A stretch of DNA of 64,000 bases from Campanula takesimana (Eukaryota; Streptophyta; Magnoliopsida; Asterales; Campanulaceae): positions 124,001-188,000 of the forward strand of contig JAOWBW010000760.1 of NCBI GenBank assembly GCA_026119855.1, in the 5' to 3' direction. Positions 1 through 11,673 of this stretch are shown here, one piece after another. Every line of letters starts with the position of its first letter. Positions within the stretch are counted from its first letter, which is position 1. The position numbers were made by a program, and so were the translations under genes. Below the pieces are notes generated by a model. That model was not told the DNA's origin. It made no database searches and saw only the letters and a program-made list of their open reading frames with translations.

Positions 1-110
1 TCAACACAACCCCCCATTCAACACCCCCTTCAACTCCCATTGTAGCTATTCAATACCTCCTACTACGTTTAATCCCCATTCAACACCCCCATTAAACTCC
101 CATTGTACAT
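1..110. repeat. Short tandem repeat, CAACACCCCCATT-like
   Basis: The first 110 bases hold two degenerate copies of a C-rich unit built from CCCCATTCAACACCCC and AACTCCCATTGTA, about 65 bp apart. No open frame or known element is visible. Confidence 0.5.
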
Positions 111-254
111 GGTCTAAGATATGGTCCATTTTTTTAGGACATGTAACTTAAGAGTTTTTAATTGTCTTCAAAGGATGATTTTGACTTTTGATTGTGATAT
201 ATAAACTTTCACATTACTATAATTGGGCACCAATAACATCCATGACTTTTTGAT

Positions 255-645
255 ACGTTGTAGGGCCTAAACGAGCCGTGTCGAGCTTTGGGGTGTCGAG
301 CTCGAGCTCGTTTAAAACTTATCGAGCTCGATCTTTTCTCGAACTCGAGCTCGAGTCAAATCGAGCTCACACTCGAGTAGATATTGAACTCGAATTTTAG
401 CGAGTCGAGCTTAGGCTATTTTTTCTATAATAACGTGTTCTTAACGAGCTTATCGAGCCGAGTTCGAGCCGGTCAATTTTTTTTTTTTTTTAAGTTAACG
501 AGCTTATCGAGCTGAACTCGAGTTTTCAACGAGCTAAATGAGCGAACGACTCGATAACGAAACGAGCTTAGAGCTCGAGTCGAGTTACACCTCGAGCTCA
601 CTCGGGCTCGAGCTTTCACGAGCCAAGCTCGAGCTAGCTCAAATC
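255..645. repeat. Degenerate GAGCTCGA-rich repeat
   Basis: Some 390 bp are dominated by degenerate, partly palindromic TCGAGCTCGAG and ACGAGCTTATCGAG units interrupted by an A/T tract. It resembles the interior of short non-autonomous plant DNA elements with pentamer or hexamer cores. I could not find matching terminal inverted repeats or a target-site duplication, so the class is open. The minus-strand ORF across it is a by-product of the repeat. Confidence 0.5.
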
Positions 646-806
646 GTATGACAGCGTGGATGCGCACAAATAAAAAAGGTTGTTATTTTTGTCTCAGGGG
701 CATTGAGTAATTAGTAAAATGTTGTTCTTTGAGGAATTGTTTGCATTTTCCGAATATTGTCTTTTTACAAATATGTATGGTTGTATTTGTTGTATAAATA
801 TTTGAT

Positions 807-1025
807 TCAAATAATTTAGAGCAATGCTAGATCAAATAATTTAGAGCAATGCTAGAGGGACAAAATAAAGTCACAAAATCTTTCTCACAAAATGAGATGA
901 CGATATTTTATTGGTTACAGCGATAATGGACCCGCCACATTCTAATTAAAAACACCAATAACATTATTATACCTTAAACTTTGTGAGTAAGTTTTTATGA
1001 GTTTTTTGTGCTGCTAGTATTACTC
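807..1025. mobile_element. Small MITE-like element, copy 1, with 25-bp tandem duplication at its left end
   Basis: A 25-bp stretch is tandemly duplicated at 807-831 and 832-856. The second copy runs into a ~180-bp element whose ends are roughly inverted: GAGCAATGCTAG at the left and CTAGTATTACTC at the right. The interior (TTATTGGTTACAGCGATAAT, then GGACCCGCCACA) recurs near 30175-30225, so it is a dispersed repeat. No coding capacity. The superfamily is not determined. Confidence 0.5.
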
Positions 1026-1636
1026 AATGTTTTAATGCAAACACGAACCTGCATGTCTAGATTCATTCTAGAGTCAACCCCACATTTATCCTCTCTTTTC
1101 GTCTTCCCTTAGGCACACTTTCCCACACTCTGAAACTCATCTTCTTAATTTCTAACTCAAACTCATTTTTTAAAACAAAATAAAATTTAGATTAATTGCA
1201 TAAACAAAAGTTAACAAGAAGGCTCTACAACTCCGCCTATAGTTACCTCACCGTCTTGTTCATTCAAATGCTCAAAGCCCTAATACCGTCGTCGTTTAGT
1301 CCATCAACACTCTTTTCAGGAGGAGACATTCAGAAACAACAACTTCGCCAATATGATCTCGACCTCGTTCGGCCCCTAATTTGGTACCTATTTGGGCGTG
1401 ATTACGTTTAATAATTTATAGTAACTCATACATTTTGAAAACATGACTCAACCCTTCATATAACAACACTATAAGAAATCTTAGTCATCTCATGTTTTAT
1501 CATTTTTTCCCCGTTCTCATTTAACTTGTTATACAATACAATGCAACATTAAGCCTTCTCATCTTATATCTCCTCAAGACATTTTCAACCAAAAACACAA
1601 TCAGGAAATCATGTATATATCATGTCATTGACATGT
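1026..1636. other. Non-coding AT-rich flank
   Basis: No gene, RNA or element is recognised. A 71-codon frame at 1196-1411 starts at TTG and shows no recognisable domain. Confidence 0.5.
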
Positions 1637-1642
1637 ATCACT

Positions 1643-1825
1643 TGATAAGAGTATTCTAGATACATAATATCACATCTTTATTTTATTGTATCAATTGTAA
1701 TTATCTTCCTAGTTTAGATTTTTTTTATCCCTTCCCTAATTACCCTAACTTAGTGAGCAAATCAATCATTGTGTATATATACATTCAATACAATGAAAAT
1801 ACTCCACTTCTATTAAACTTCTTTA
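1643..1825 (+). repeat. Element A 5' LTR
   Basis: It aligns with 28346-28541. Relative to that copy it lacks about 18 bp near 1785, has an expanded T run near 1720-1727 and lacks the last CA next to the primer-binding site. Confidence 0.85.
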
Positions 1826-1839
1826 TGGTATCCTAGAGC
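1826..1839 (+). promoter_or_regulatory. Element A primer-binding site (degenerate)
   Basis: TGGTATCCTAGAGC directly follows the 5' LTR. It matches the usual initiator Met-tRNA site TGGTATCAGAGC apart from a small insertion or substitution in the middle. Confidence 0.6.
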
Positions 1840-1962
1840 ATAATCCGATCCATCCCTTTTTTTTTTTCAGCCGGCACCGCTCCCTTACAAAACCCTAGCA
1901 GCGCCGCCACCCTTACCAAAACCCTAGCAGCGCCTCCACCCCTACCAAACCCTAACACTGCC

Positions 1963-3538
1963 ATGGCCTCTTCCGCCTCCACCATTACCAACAACGCTGA
2001 CCCAAACACTCCTCTCATCCTTGTCAATCTCTCAAACTGCATCACACTCACCCCGCTCACATACCTACCGTGGGCTTCCCAACTTCAATCTCTCCTCTAT
2101 GGCCTTGATCTACTCGGTTTTATTGATGGAAGTCACCCACTGCCACCCGAAACTATCACCACCAACGACAAACAAACTTCCAACCCCGCCCATATCACTT
2201 GGAAACGCCAAGACCGCTTGCTCCGTGGTGCTCTTCTTGGAACCCTCGACACCTCTATTGCCCCCCTTGTTCTTCAAACCAAAACTTCCAAAGAACTTTG
2301 GGACATCCTACAAACCACCTACGCCAACCCTTCCCGTGGTCATATCCTTCAAGTCAAGGACAACATCGAATCTCTAGTCAAATCCAACCTCTCTATCACC
2401 GACTACATGAACTCCATAAAATCTTGCACTGACAAACTCGCCATTCTTGGCAAACCCATGGATGATGAAGACATTATCGCCAAAACCCTCAAAGGACTTG
2501 ATTATGATACCTACAACCCGTCATCGACACCGTCCGTGCTCGTGACACTCCCATCTCCTTTGAAGCCCTTCACGAAAAACTCATTCATCATGAGTTATCC
2601 CTCAAACACCATCCCACAAACACCAACCTTCCTGCTTCCGCCCACACTGTCACCACCCGCACCAATCCCACCACCTACAAACCCTATCCCCGCCCCTCCG
2701 CCAACACACCTATTCTGCCGAACCCACCCCACACCAACCCGACCACTTCCCCTCAGTTTAAAGGAAAATGCCAATATTGCCGTATCACTGGACATGTCAT
2801 CTCCCAATGCCGCTCCTTTAAAAAGGTCTACCCTAATGTTGTTTTTCCTTCCCCATCCCCAGCCATCCGTAACCCTCACCCCTCTTCTTCCAACAACCCG
2901 CAAGTCCACACTGCCACTACCCTCATTCCGACCCCTCCTCCATCTTGGCTCTTGGACAGTGGAGCCACCAATCACATCATAAATGATCTCAACAACCTCT
3001 CTCTTCACCATCCTTACAACGGAAGTGACGATGTCATCATTGGTGACGGCTCATCCCTTCCAATCTCTGAAATAGGTTCTTTCACCTTCCCTTCCTCTTC
3101 TAAACATCTCTCTTTCAATAATGTTTTATATGTTCCCCTTATCTCCCGTAACATTATCTCCGTGTCTCGATTTTGTAAAGATAACCATGCTTATATTGAA
3201 TTCTCACCATCCTCTTTTCTTATCAAGGATCTCTCCACCAATAAAGTTCTCCTCTATGACACTAACGACCGTGGAGTCTATCTTTGGCATCCCACCTCTA
3301 CTAAAGCACATCCAAGCATCTCCACGTCCTTCCATTCATGGCATCACTGACTCGGCCACCCCGCTCCTCCTGTTATTTCATTTTTAAATAAACAATTTTT
3401 GTTATCTATTCCGTTTACTCCTGATTCTAATTGTAATGCTTGTGATATCAATAAAAGTCACAAACTCCCGTTTTCTGTTTCCTCCCTTACTTCTCATGCA
3501 CCTCTTGAATTTGTGTTTTCTGATGTTTGGACTTCCCC
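1963..3538 (+). pseudogene. Element A gag-protease region (broken, cut by element B)
   Basis: The gag opens at ATG 1963 with the UBN2/copia-type capsid region typical of Ale elements. At about 2518 the reading moves to another frame, in which gag continues with a CCHC knuckle (CQYCRITGHVISQC, 2765-2806) and the aspartic protease motif WLLDSGATNH (about 2943-2972). That frame stops at TGA 3348-3350, just before the LGHP start of the integrase zinc-binding domain. The coding sense resumes to 3538, where element B interrupts the integrase core (VFSDVWTSP). The plus frame continuing past 2518 in the original phase is proline-rich noise. The left boundary is secure; the frameshift position is good to a few bases. 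Confidence 0.85.
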
Positions 3539-4963
3539 TGTTGGGTATGCTTAATTCTTAACCCTCCTATTCTTGTTAGAATTGATTGATACCATCACCT
3601 ATTAATATTTTATGGACTTTAGGACCCTATGTAAGAAGTTTTATAACTTCAATTTTTAACTTAGTCCATTTTATAGTATAGGCTTAGAACACAGGACTTG
3701 AAGCGAAAAGGAATGAAGATCCAAGTGTCAGTAGGTTACTGCGCAGGACTTCTCTGCCCAGGACACCACTGCGCAGGTATATCCTGCGCAGCATTCTTCC
3801 TTAGTTCAATTCATTCAGATCACCTAACTTGGAAAACGCTTTGAAGATGTACGCTTTTAAGAGTGTTAAGGTGTGCAGAAACGACAAAACAAGCACACAT
3901 AGCAGATCCAACGGTGGAGACGCGCTCAAGAGATATATTTCAAATGAAGACAGCTGTCAACCTTCTAGAAGAAGCTTTTTGAATTTGGTCTTCATGCTCA
4001 GTCTCCAACGGCTCTATATACCTGTGCACCAATCATATTGTACCAGGTCATCAACTTTGATTAGAGCCCCAACGGCTATAAAGGACACCTGCGCACCAAT
4101 CATATCGTGCCAGCTCATCGTCCTTGCTCAGAGCTCCAACGGCTATATTCAAGCTCTCAGCTATAAATAGCCAGCTCATCTTCATTTCCAAGTTGCTAGA
4201 GTTTGTGCTTTATAATATCCTTGAAGTTCTGAAGATTGCTGCTTACTATTCACAGATTCAAGATCAACCTTCAAACCTTCATACCTTCAAACTCCTGCCC
4301 AGATCCTAAGCCTTAAATCACCAGAATTCTTCGTGCTCTTCATCTCATAGATTCATAGAGCCCAGAATTTCTGAACACACACACACCTCTTGAAGCTTTG
4401 ATCATTTAGATCTTTCTTCTTGAGATACACCGGTTTAGTCTAGGATTTGTTCTTCATAGATTATAGATCTTTGAGATAGTTGTGTTTCATTGTTGTATCT
4501 TGTAACTCTCTCATATAATAAGATCTCCTTTAGAAAATCCAAGACTAACCATCTTAGTAGAGGACGTAGATCTTTCATTGATCGAACCTCTGCAAATAGC
4601 TTGTTCTTTAATCTCGCTATTTACTTTCTGCTAATTGTTTCTGAATTACTGCTTTGTTTGATCTTATCAGATTGCTACTATTGCTGCTGTGTTTGTTATT
4701 GCTTATTGCCTTAGAATATTTTATCCAACTCTTTAAGCCAAAACTTTGCGCGTGCGTTTTTATCCTTGCGCAGCTTTTTACTGCGCAGGTGCTGCTTAAA
4801 CTTCCGCTGTGCATTTCACACTCTCACTGCGCGCTATACTTAGCTTATTTGAGAACTGTGCGCATAAACCATCGATTTGCAAAAGGGTTTGAAAAGAATT
4901 TTAAAACGCTATTCACCCCCCTCTAGCATTTTTCATACCCTTGTTGCCCCTTTGGGACCAACA
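3539..4963 (+). repeat. Element B 5' LTR
   Basis: It starts TGTTGGGTATGC and ends GGGACCAACA, and matches 15770-17196 end to end. U3 carries three degenerate ~66-bp promoter-like units (4003-4199), a TATA box CTATAAATAG at 4161-4170, and many TGCGCA hexamers. Confidence 0.93.
4003..4199 (+). promoter_or_regulatory. Triplicated TATA-containing unit in element B U3
   Basis: Three tandem degenerate units start at about 4003, 4068 and 4134 with CCAACGGCT followed by TATATA, TATAAA and TATATT, then (in the first two) CACCAATCATAT and (in all three) a CAGCTCATC-like tail. The last unit contains the best TATA box, at 4161-4170. The right LTR has the same triplet at about 16234-16425. Confidence 0.6.
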
Positions 4964-4965
4964 AG

Positions 4966-4977
4966 TGGTATCAGAGC
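4966..4977 (+). promoter_or_regulatory. Element B primer-binding site
   Basis: TGGTATCAGAGC starts two bases after the 5' LTR and is the standard plant copia site complementary to the 3' end of initiator Met-tRNA. Confidence 0.9.
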
Positions 4978-5037
4978 AAACACCTTCATAAAACTTGTTT
5001 TGTTTTTCAAGCTTAACAGCTTGGGTGCCGATTCAAG

Positions 5038-5753
5038 ATGGCTTCAAAATCTTGGGGAATGGCTAACTATTCACATGTCCCAGTGCTGAATGAAGATCAC
5101 TTCGAAATCTGGAAGCACTGCATGCTCACTCATTTTTCTTCTATCGACGAGATCCTCCACGACATCGTTCTTGAAGGACCCTACATTCCAATGAAGGCTA
5201 ATCCTGATGCTGCTACAAATAAGGAAAACCCTACCATCAAGAAGAACAAGGAGGAATGGACTGATGAAGAAAAGAAATGGGTTGGCTATGATGGAAGAGT
5301 AAGGAACATCATTCTTAGCACTCTAGACCCCTCCACGCACAATCAAATTGTGAGCGGTGGAACTGCAAAGGAACTATGGGATGCTATTGAAGGATATGTG
5401 AATGGAGACAAAGTAAGCAAGGAAAACAAAAGATTTGTGGTACAAAGAAAATTCAACTGCTTCATGAGAAAAGATGGTGAAACCTTGAGACAAACATATG
5501 ATCGCTTCTGTGCTGTTGTAAACTCTTGTAAATCTCTTGGAACTACTTTCACTAATAAAGAAGTCAATTCTCAATTCTTAGATGCGCTAGGTTCCAGATA
5601 TGTGCACAAAGCAAGTCATCTGGAAGATTCTGGATTTCTAGATACTTGGCCTCTGAGTAGCTTATACGCTAACTTAAAAGTGTATGAGCTAAAGCTTGAT
5701 CGAATCGACGAAACTGAAGGCAAAGGAAAGCTTGTTTCCTATGTTACGCAAAA
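5038..5753 (+). pseudogene. Element B gag, 5' part
   Basis: ATG 5038 opens a UBN2/copia-type gag (capsid) domain: an N-terminal aromatic-rich region, then the helical segment with TAKELWDAIEGYVNG and a later LRQTYDRFCAVVNS stretch. It is open for 239 codons until solo LTR C interrupts it inside a lysine/glutamine-rich stretch at 5753. Beyond C, the same reading resumes at 7833 in phase, so the insertion alone breaks the ORF here. Gag would form the particle that packages element RNA. Confidence 0.88.
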
Positions 5754-7832
5754 TGTCGCGACCCCGGACCCCGCGGGCCCCGGGACCGCGAGCTGGACGT
5801 CGACTCTAAAACCAAAACTCAGAAATACTGAAGTTAAAAATTTCATTTGATACCAAAAGGTAGAGATCCAAAGTTTTACAAAATCAAGATTGATAAAAAT
5901 CAATTACAATTATACAATTCTTAGTGACGTCATTGTTTGGTACAACTACCCCAAAATGGTTACACATTTACATAATGTAAACCAACCTATATCAACCTTC
6001 CCCAAAAGAATGGATCCACACTCGACGTCCTCTTTCTCGTGATCAGCGAGACTAATCCTTAGCACCTGGGGGGGGGGGGGTTAAGGAAAAACAAGGATAA
6101 AAGAAAAGGGGGTGAGATAAATCTCAATAAGTTACTAATGCAACTACATGACATGCTATGATGCAAGAAGCAATAAGCGATGATAAATATCACATAGCAC
6201 ATAACAATTATCATATATCAGATAGCAGCGGAAATAAACACATAACAAAGGATATAGCCAAGGTTTTCCAAACCGGAACATCCAAATAAAGGATCGCTGC
6301 GCAGCTTCAATAATCAACCAATCATCATCTTCATAATGGCATAAAGGCCGAAGAGAAACCCCGGTACCGGAACCAATAATCATAACAGTGTCACAAAGGA
6401 CAAGGACCATGACACAAAGTCATGCCCGCTAGCCAGATACATTCACAAAGGAACGCTGACTTATCCTTTCCAAGGTCAATCTGGAGAAGGGGTAAAGAAG
6501 GGGGCAAAACAATGGTCAACATTATAATGGACTTGGCTTTGCCATTATAATCTTTCCCATCGCCCAAACACACACAAAATACCAGCTGGAATTTCACGTA
6601 AAGGCTAAGTAATAAAATACTAGCATGATAAACAACAAAGGATTCCAAAGTAGGGAATCATGCCAATTAATCACCAAGAAGATGAAATGAACAAACAATG
6701 CACAATAAAGGTGCTTCAAAATCCCAATTCACCATTAATGAATTTCAAACACAAACTTGATCACAAATGACCCAATTCTATCACTAAAGTGTGCAACAAT
6801 GATCACTAGGGTCAACTAGAAAGACACCAAAGACCTAGACCAAAACACGATCTTCAACCACACCAAATAACAATTGTAATTTTTCAGAGGACTGTGCGGC
6901 CGCCCAAAAGAGTATGTGCGGTCGCCCAAAAAGGCCCTCGCCACGACCAAAAGCTTTCAGAATGTTGTGCGGTCGCCCAGGAGATTTTGGGCGGTCGCCC
7001 AATAGTCTGAATTTCTGGAAATCGGGAAGAACAACATGGGTTCTTCCATTTAATACCCAAAACACATTCCCACCCAAAATCCAACATTCCAACTAGCACA
7101 CAATGTACTAAAACGACTTATAAGTCTAAAAAGACTCATAAAACAACATTTAACAACCAAAAATCAAGAATCAAACCAACATTCAAGATTTCACCATTTT
7201 TGACCAAAAACCCAAATAAATTCCAAATAAATTCAAAACCCAACCAAACTTCACATACAACACATCAAACATCATCTAAGCATGATATGAACATTTTAGC
7301 ATTAAAATGGGGGAAAAGTAACTTACTTGAAAATAATGAAAGTTGACGGAATTCGATTCTTTTTGATTCTACGCGATCCTAACGACGATCTAAACAATGT
7401 TCACGTTTTAAGAAATGAGAGAAGATGAGAGGAAGAAGGAGAAAATGAAGAGAGAAGAAGGAGAAGAAAACTTACCACTTTTTGCTTAGAGAGAGAGAGA
7501 GATTTCCAGGGAGAGAGAGGGAGGTGGAGTGTGAGAATGGTGAGGGAGGTGAGGGGAGTAGGGAGGGAGTATGAAAAATGTTTAAAAGATTTACACAAAG
7601 GCCCCCTCTCTCACACTACACACAAACTACACTCCCAACTAACACTTAAGACCCAACAATACCACACTAACCCAAATGACCCAATTAAAATGCTAGGCAT
7701 AATTATTATAACACATAAAATGCACACATAATTATTTGAATAAATAATAATCTAAATAAATAAATAAGCAAATAATCAAATAAAAATCATTTAATTACTA
7801 ATAAAATAGAGCCTATATTTCGGGTCGTGACA
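5754..7832 (-). mobile_element. Element C: solo LTR, gypsy Tekay/Del-like
   Basis: A 2079-bp insertion in the gag of B begins TGTCGCGACCCC and ends GGGTCGTGACA, flanked by CAAAA at 5749-5753 and 7833-7837. There is no internal coding region. It aligns through much of its length with the LTRs of D (for example TTTACATAATGTA, TCGACGTCCTC and AATAAATCTCA-GTAAGTTACTA-type blocks) and has the same four GC-rich motifs. It is therefore a solo LTR of a sister subfamily, left by LTR-LTR recombination, in the same orientation as D. A G12 run lies near 6069. Confidence 0.88.
6894..7000. promoter_or_regulatory. Quadruple GC-rich motif array in solo LTR C
   Basis: Four GCGG(C/T)CGCCC cores start at 6896, 6918, 6969 and 6991, so start-to-start spacing is 22, 51 and 22 bp, in otherwise AT-rich DNA. 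The spacing is identical to that in the D LTRs. Confidence 0.7.
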
Positions 7833-9407
7833 CAAAAGGAACCTGCACCTGCTCAATCCTCAGACAAAGTCTCTACTTCCTCCCTACTTGAAATGGATGA
7901 TGATGATTTCGCCATGTTCGTTAAGAGATTCCAAAAATTCAGGAAATTCTCTAAACCTGGATCCTCGAGCAAACCACCTGCTAAATTCTCTCGTGGCAGA
8001 GACTCAAAGAATGATGAAGAGTTAGTCTGCTACAACTGCAGAAAGCTCGGTCATTTTGCTTCAAAATGTCCCACTCCAAAATATGAGTACATGAAGAGGA
8101 ATAATGTGCAGAGATCATCAAGGCAGCGCGGAATGATTGCTGAAGAAGACTGCGCAGAAAAGGAACTGAAGACTTGGATAGAGACTGACACTGAAGACAG
8201 TGATGATGATGACTCTGAGGATGGACTGCTCTGCTTGATGGCCAATGCTGATGTTGATAGCGATTCAGACAATGATCAAGATGCGGACACAAAGGCTGCG
8301 CCAAGGACAAAAAAGAAAGGTCCCACTATCACAGAACTGGTGGAAATGGGACATCTGACTCCAAGCAGACAGAATGGCAAGTACTTGTTTGCCAGAGCAG
8401 ACCTATCAAAGAAATTTGTAGCTGCGCCTCCACGCAAAGAACCTCTTGAAATTCCTGCTGAAATTGTAATAGAAAAGAATGACTCTGCTACTGAGCGCGA
8501 GTCTATTTTTCAGCAAGCTGAAAAGGTAATCAAGAAATTTAACTCTATGAAAGAAGCAATGGACTTATCAATTGGAGAAATTTCACAGCTTAAGATGGAG
8601 AAAACTCTTTTAAAAACTGAGATCACCCTCCTTAAGGAGCAGATTAAGAGCATGACTCCTCTTACTGAAAAGAACCGTTTTCTCACAAATCAAAATGAGC
8701 TATTTAAAGTAAGAAACGAAGAATTGGCTGCTCAAGTAGCTGATCTCACAAAGATCACTGATGAGTGGACCAAATCTCGTGTCACTATGGACCAAATTCT
8801 AGAATCCCAAAAAGCTAGTGGAGACAAGGAAGGCTTGAGATTCTCAACTAGTGATAACTTTAAATGCGCAGTTTGCTCTGAAAAGGAAAAAGAATTTACA
8901 CCACAGCAAACTATTGAAATTCCCAAAGCAAAGCATTCTGCTTCAGTGGGTAAAGGACAGGAGAAAGTCCAGAGACAAAATTTCCATTATGTCTACCCAA
9001 AGAAGCAAACTGGAAAAGCCAAGGGGAAGGCTAAAGTTGAACCTGCGCATGACAACTCATATTCTGACTATGGTTGCGCTTCAACTTCAAATGTCAAATC
9101 TGTGCAAAAGGTTCATGCGCATGAAAGCCATGCGTCCCAACTCCTGATGCGCATTCTTAAGAAAAGCGCACCCAAACCTCAGAAAATGATATTTGTCAAA
9201 GCAAGTTCATCTGCTCCAGTAAAGAATGCTGCGCCAAAGAAAAGTAAAGAGTTTGTAAAAACACAATCTATAAGTGGCTTTCATCATTGTGTTGTGTGTG
9301 ATGGTTTAGGTCACAAGGCTGCAGAATGCCTTTTGCGATTTGCTCCTAATGCCAAGGGATGTAAAAATCCTAAGGTCAGACAGGAGTGGGTTGTCAAAAG
9401 TTGCTAA
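7833..9407 (+). pseudogene. Element B gag, 3' part with two zinc knuckles
   Basis: This continues gag after solo LTR C in the same phase. It holds a basic stretch, a first CCHC knuckle (CYNCRKLGHFASKC, about 8029-8070), an acidic region rich in Asp/Glu/Ser, a coiled-coil-like heptad region near 8570-8760 and a second knuckle (CVVCDGLGHKAAEC, about 9289-9330). It ends at TAA 9405-9407. The protease that should follow lies in another frame, so a small indel separates gag from pol. The wide spacing of the two knuckles and the long acidic linker fit SIRE-type gag. Confidence 0.85.
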
Positions 9408-9444
9408 CTCTAGGACCCAAGAATAAAGGGGACCTGCGTTCTTA

Positions 9445-10878
9445 ATGTCTATCTTTCAGGTCTCCTGCTTCACTGCGCACTCTTCACAAGCTAAAGCGCA
9501 TATATGGTACCTCGACAGTGGATGTTCTAGACACATGACTGGAGATGCTACCGCTCTTGAAGATGTGCATGAAGGAAGAGGTCCCTCTGTAACTTTTGGA
9601 GATAACAACAAAGGGCACATACTTGGATATGGAAAAATCAGAAAAGATAAAGTGTGCATTGAGAAAGTTGCACTCGTTGAAGGTCTCAAGCACAACCTGC
9701 TCTCCATATCACAATTCTGCGATAAAGGTTTGGAATCTCACTTCACTGCAACGCACTGCTACATCAAAGATGGCATATCCGGACTAACTTTGCTCACAGG
9801 GACTCGTAAGACTAATGTTTACATTATTGATCTTACTGCTATAGATTCTATCACTAATCTCTGTTTTGTAGCAAAGAATGTAAGTGAAAGCAGCTGGCTA
9901 TGGCATAAGCGCTTAAGTCATTTAAACTTCAAGTATTTGGCTAAGTTAGGAAGGGAAAATCTTGTTAAAGGACTTCCCAAAGTAGCTGACCATCATGACA
10001 GAAAATGCGCAGCATGCCAGCTAGGTAAACAACCTAAGCAATCTTTCTCCAGCAAGATTGCCGCCTCAACTTCCAAATGTTTACAACTGCTTCACATGGA
10101 CTTGTTTGGACCGGTCACCACTGCGAGCATTGGACGAAACAAATATACTTTAGTCGTGGTGGATGACTACTCAAGATACACATGGGTCGAAATGATGATA
10201 TCCAAAGATGACTGCTATGATATCTTGACTGCGCTATTTCGAAAGCTCCAAACTCAAAAAGAAGACGACATCGTGAGTGTTAGATCAGACAATGGAACTG
10301 AATTCAAGAATAACGGTGTTGCTCAATACTGCGATGACCATGGAATTGATCACAATTTCTCTACTGCTGGAGTTCCTCAACAAAATGGCGTTGTGGAAAG
10401 AAAGAATCGCACGTTGATTGAGGCTGGAAAAACAATGATAGCAGAAGCTAAGCTTCCAAAGTATTTCTGGGGAGAAGCTGTCAACACTGCTTGCTTTACT
10501 CAGAATAGATCCCTCATCAACAAAACCTACAACAAGACTCCATATGAGCTATGGAGAGGAAGAGCGCCCAACATTGCTTTCTTTAAGATTTTTGGCTGCA
10601 AATGCTATATCCTCTACAATGGCAAAGATCATAGAGGTAAATTCGACGCCAAAGCAGATGAAGGTATTTTCGTTGGGTATGCCAAACATTCTAAAGCTTT
10701 TTGTGTTTTTAATAGAACTACTCTAGTAATTGTAGAATCTGTACATGTTACTTTTGATGAGCATTCTCTCCTTGAGCCACATTTGGCTCCAAATGATTCT
10801 GATGATTCTGCTGAGAATGTTGAGACAGGTACGCAGCCTCAAACTGTACCTGCGCAGAATGTTAATCAAGAAGATTAA
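9445..10878 (+). pseudogene. Element B protease-integrase
   Basis: The frame carries the aspartic protease motif WYLDSGCSRHMTGD (about 9505-9546), the integrase zinc-binding region (WHKRLSHLNF to CAACQLGK) and the integrase catalytic core with HMDLFGPV, VRSDNGTEF and the QQNGVVERKNRTL signature. It would cleave the polyprotein and insert element DNA. It stops at TAA 10876-10878 within a low-complexity N/Q/D linker before RT, and downstream coding resumes in the same frame, so this is one nonsense change. Its true N-terminus is unclear because the join to gag is damaged. Confidence 0.88.
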
Positions 10879-11673
10879 AACCAGAATCAAGCAAGTCCAT
10901 CGCATGAGCATACACCCGATGCTGCGCCAGAAGTGATGACTCCTGATGCGCAAACTCCTCCTCCTGCGCATGATGTTTCTCCACTTCAGCAAATCACTTT
11001 TGATGATCTTGATGCTGGAACAAATGAAGTACCCATTGAAGATCTTCGTATTCCTACCACTCAACCTAACTTACCTCCCGAGGTTCGTGAAGTTAGAGAT
11101 CATCCAACTTCAAACATCATTGGTGACCTCAATGTAGGGGTTCGTACTAGGAGAGCATCAAACTTTGATGATGAATATCACCCCTTTATCTCTCACATCG
11201 AACCAAAGAAGATTGACGAAGCGCTCCAAGATTCAAGTTGGGTTACTGCTATGCAAGAAGAGCTTAACCAATTTGAGCGCTGCAAGGTTTGGACCTTAGT
11301 ACCCAGACCTCATGACCAAGGAGTTATTGGTACAAAATGGGTATTCAGAAACAAGATGGATGAGAATGGAAGCATCACAAGAAATAAAGCAAGGTTGGTT
11401 GCGCAAGGCTATAGGCAAGAGGAAGGAATCGACTACGATGAAACATTTGCGCCTGTAGCAAGACTTGAAGCTATAAGAATTTTCTTAGCTTATGCCTCTC
11501 ACAAGAAATTCAAGCTTTATCAAATGGATGTGAAGAGCGCATTTCTCAACGGTGAACTCCAAGAGACGGTCTACGTAGCACAACCACCTGGATTTGAAGA
11601 TAGCAGATTTCCAAATCATGTCTTCAAGCTTCAAAAAGCTTTGTATGGACTTAAGCAAGCTCCAAGAGCATGA
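10879..11673 (+). pseudogene. Element B reverse transcriptase, N-terminal part
   Basis: It is in phase with the integrase ORF. A proline/acidic linker is followed by the RT palm start (GTKWVFRNKMDENGS, NKARLVAQGYRQ) and QMDVKSAFLNGELQE. It stops at TGA 11671-11673, immediately after LKQAPRA, where copia RTs usually have tryptophan. The reading continues downstream in the same frame. Confidence 0.85.

Noticed and set aside
255..645. Possible CpG island or promoter
   Set aside because: GC richness comes from a degenerate GAGCTC repeat without a neighbouring gene.
1196..1411. 71-codon plus-strand frame
   Set aside because: TTG start, no domain, AT-rich intergenic setting.
2595..3011. 138-codon minus-strand frame
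   Set aside because: Antisense shadow of the proline-rich gag region of element A.
7401..7598. Ser/Leu-rich minus-strand frame with a possible hydrophobic start
   Set aside because: Lies inside solo LTR C in a purine-rich GA repeat; composition explains it.
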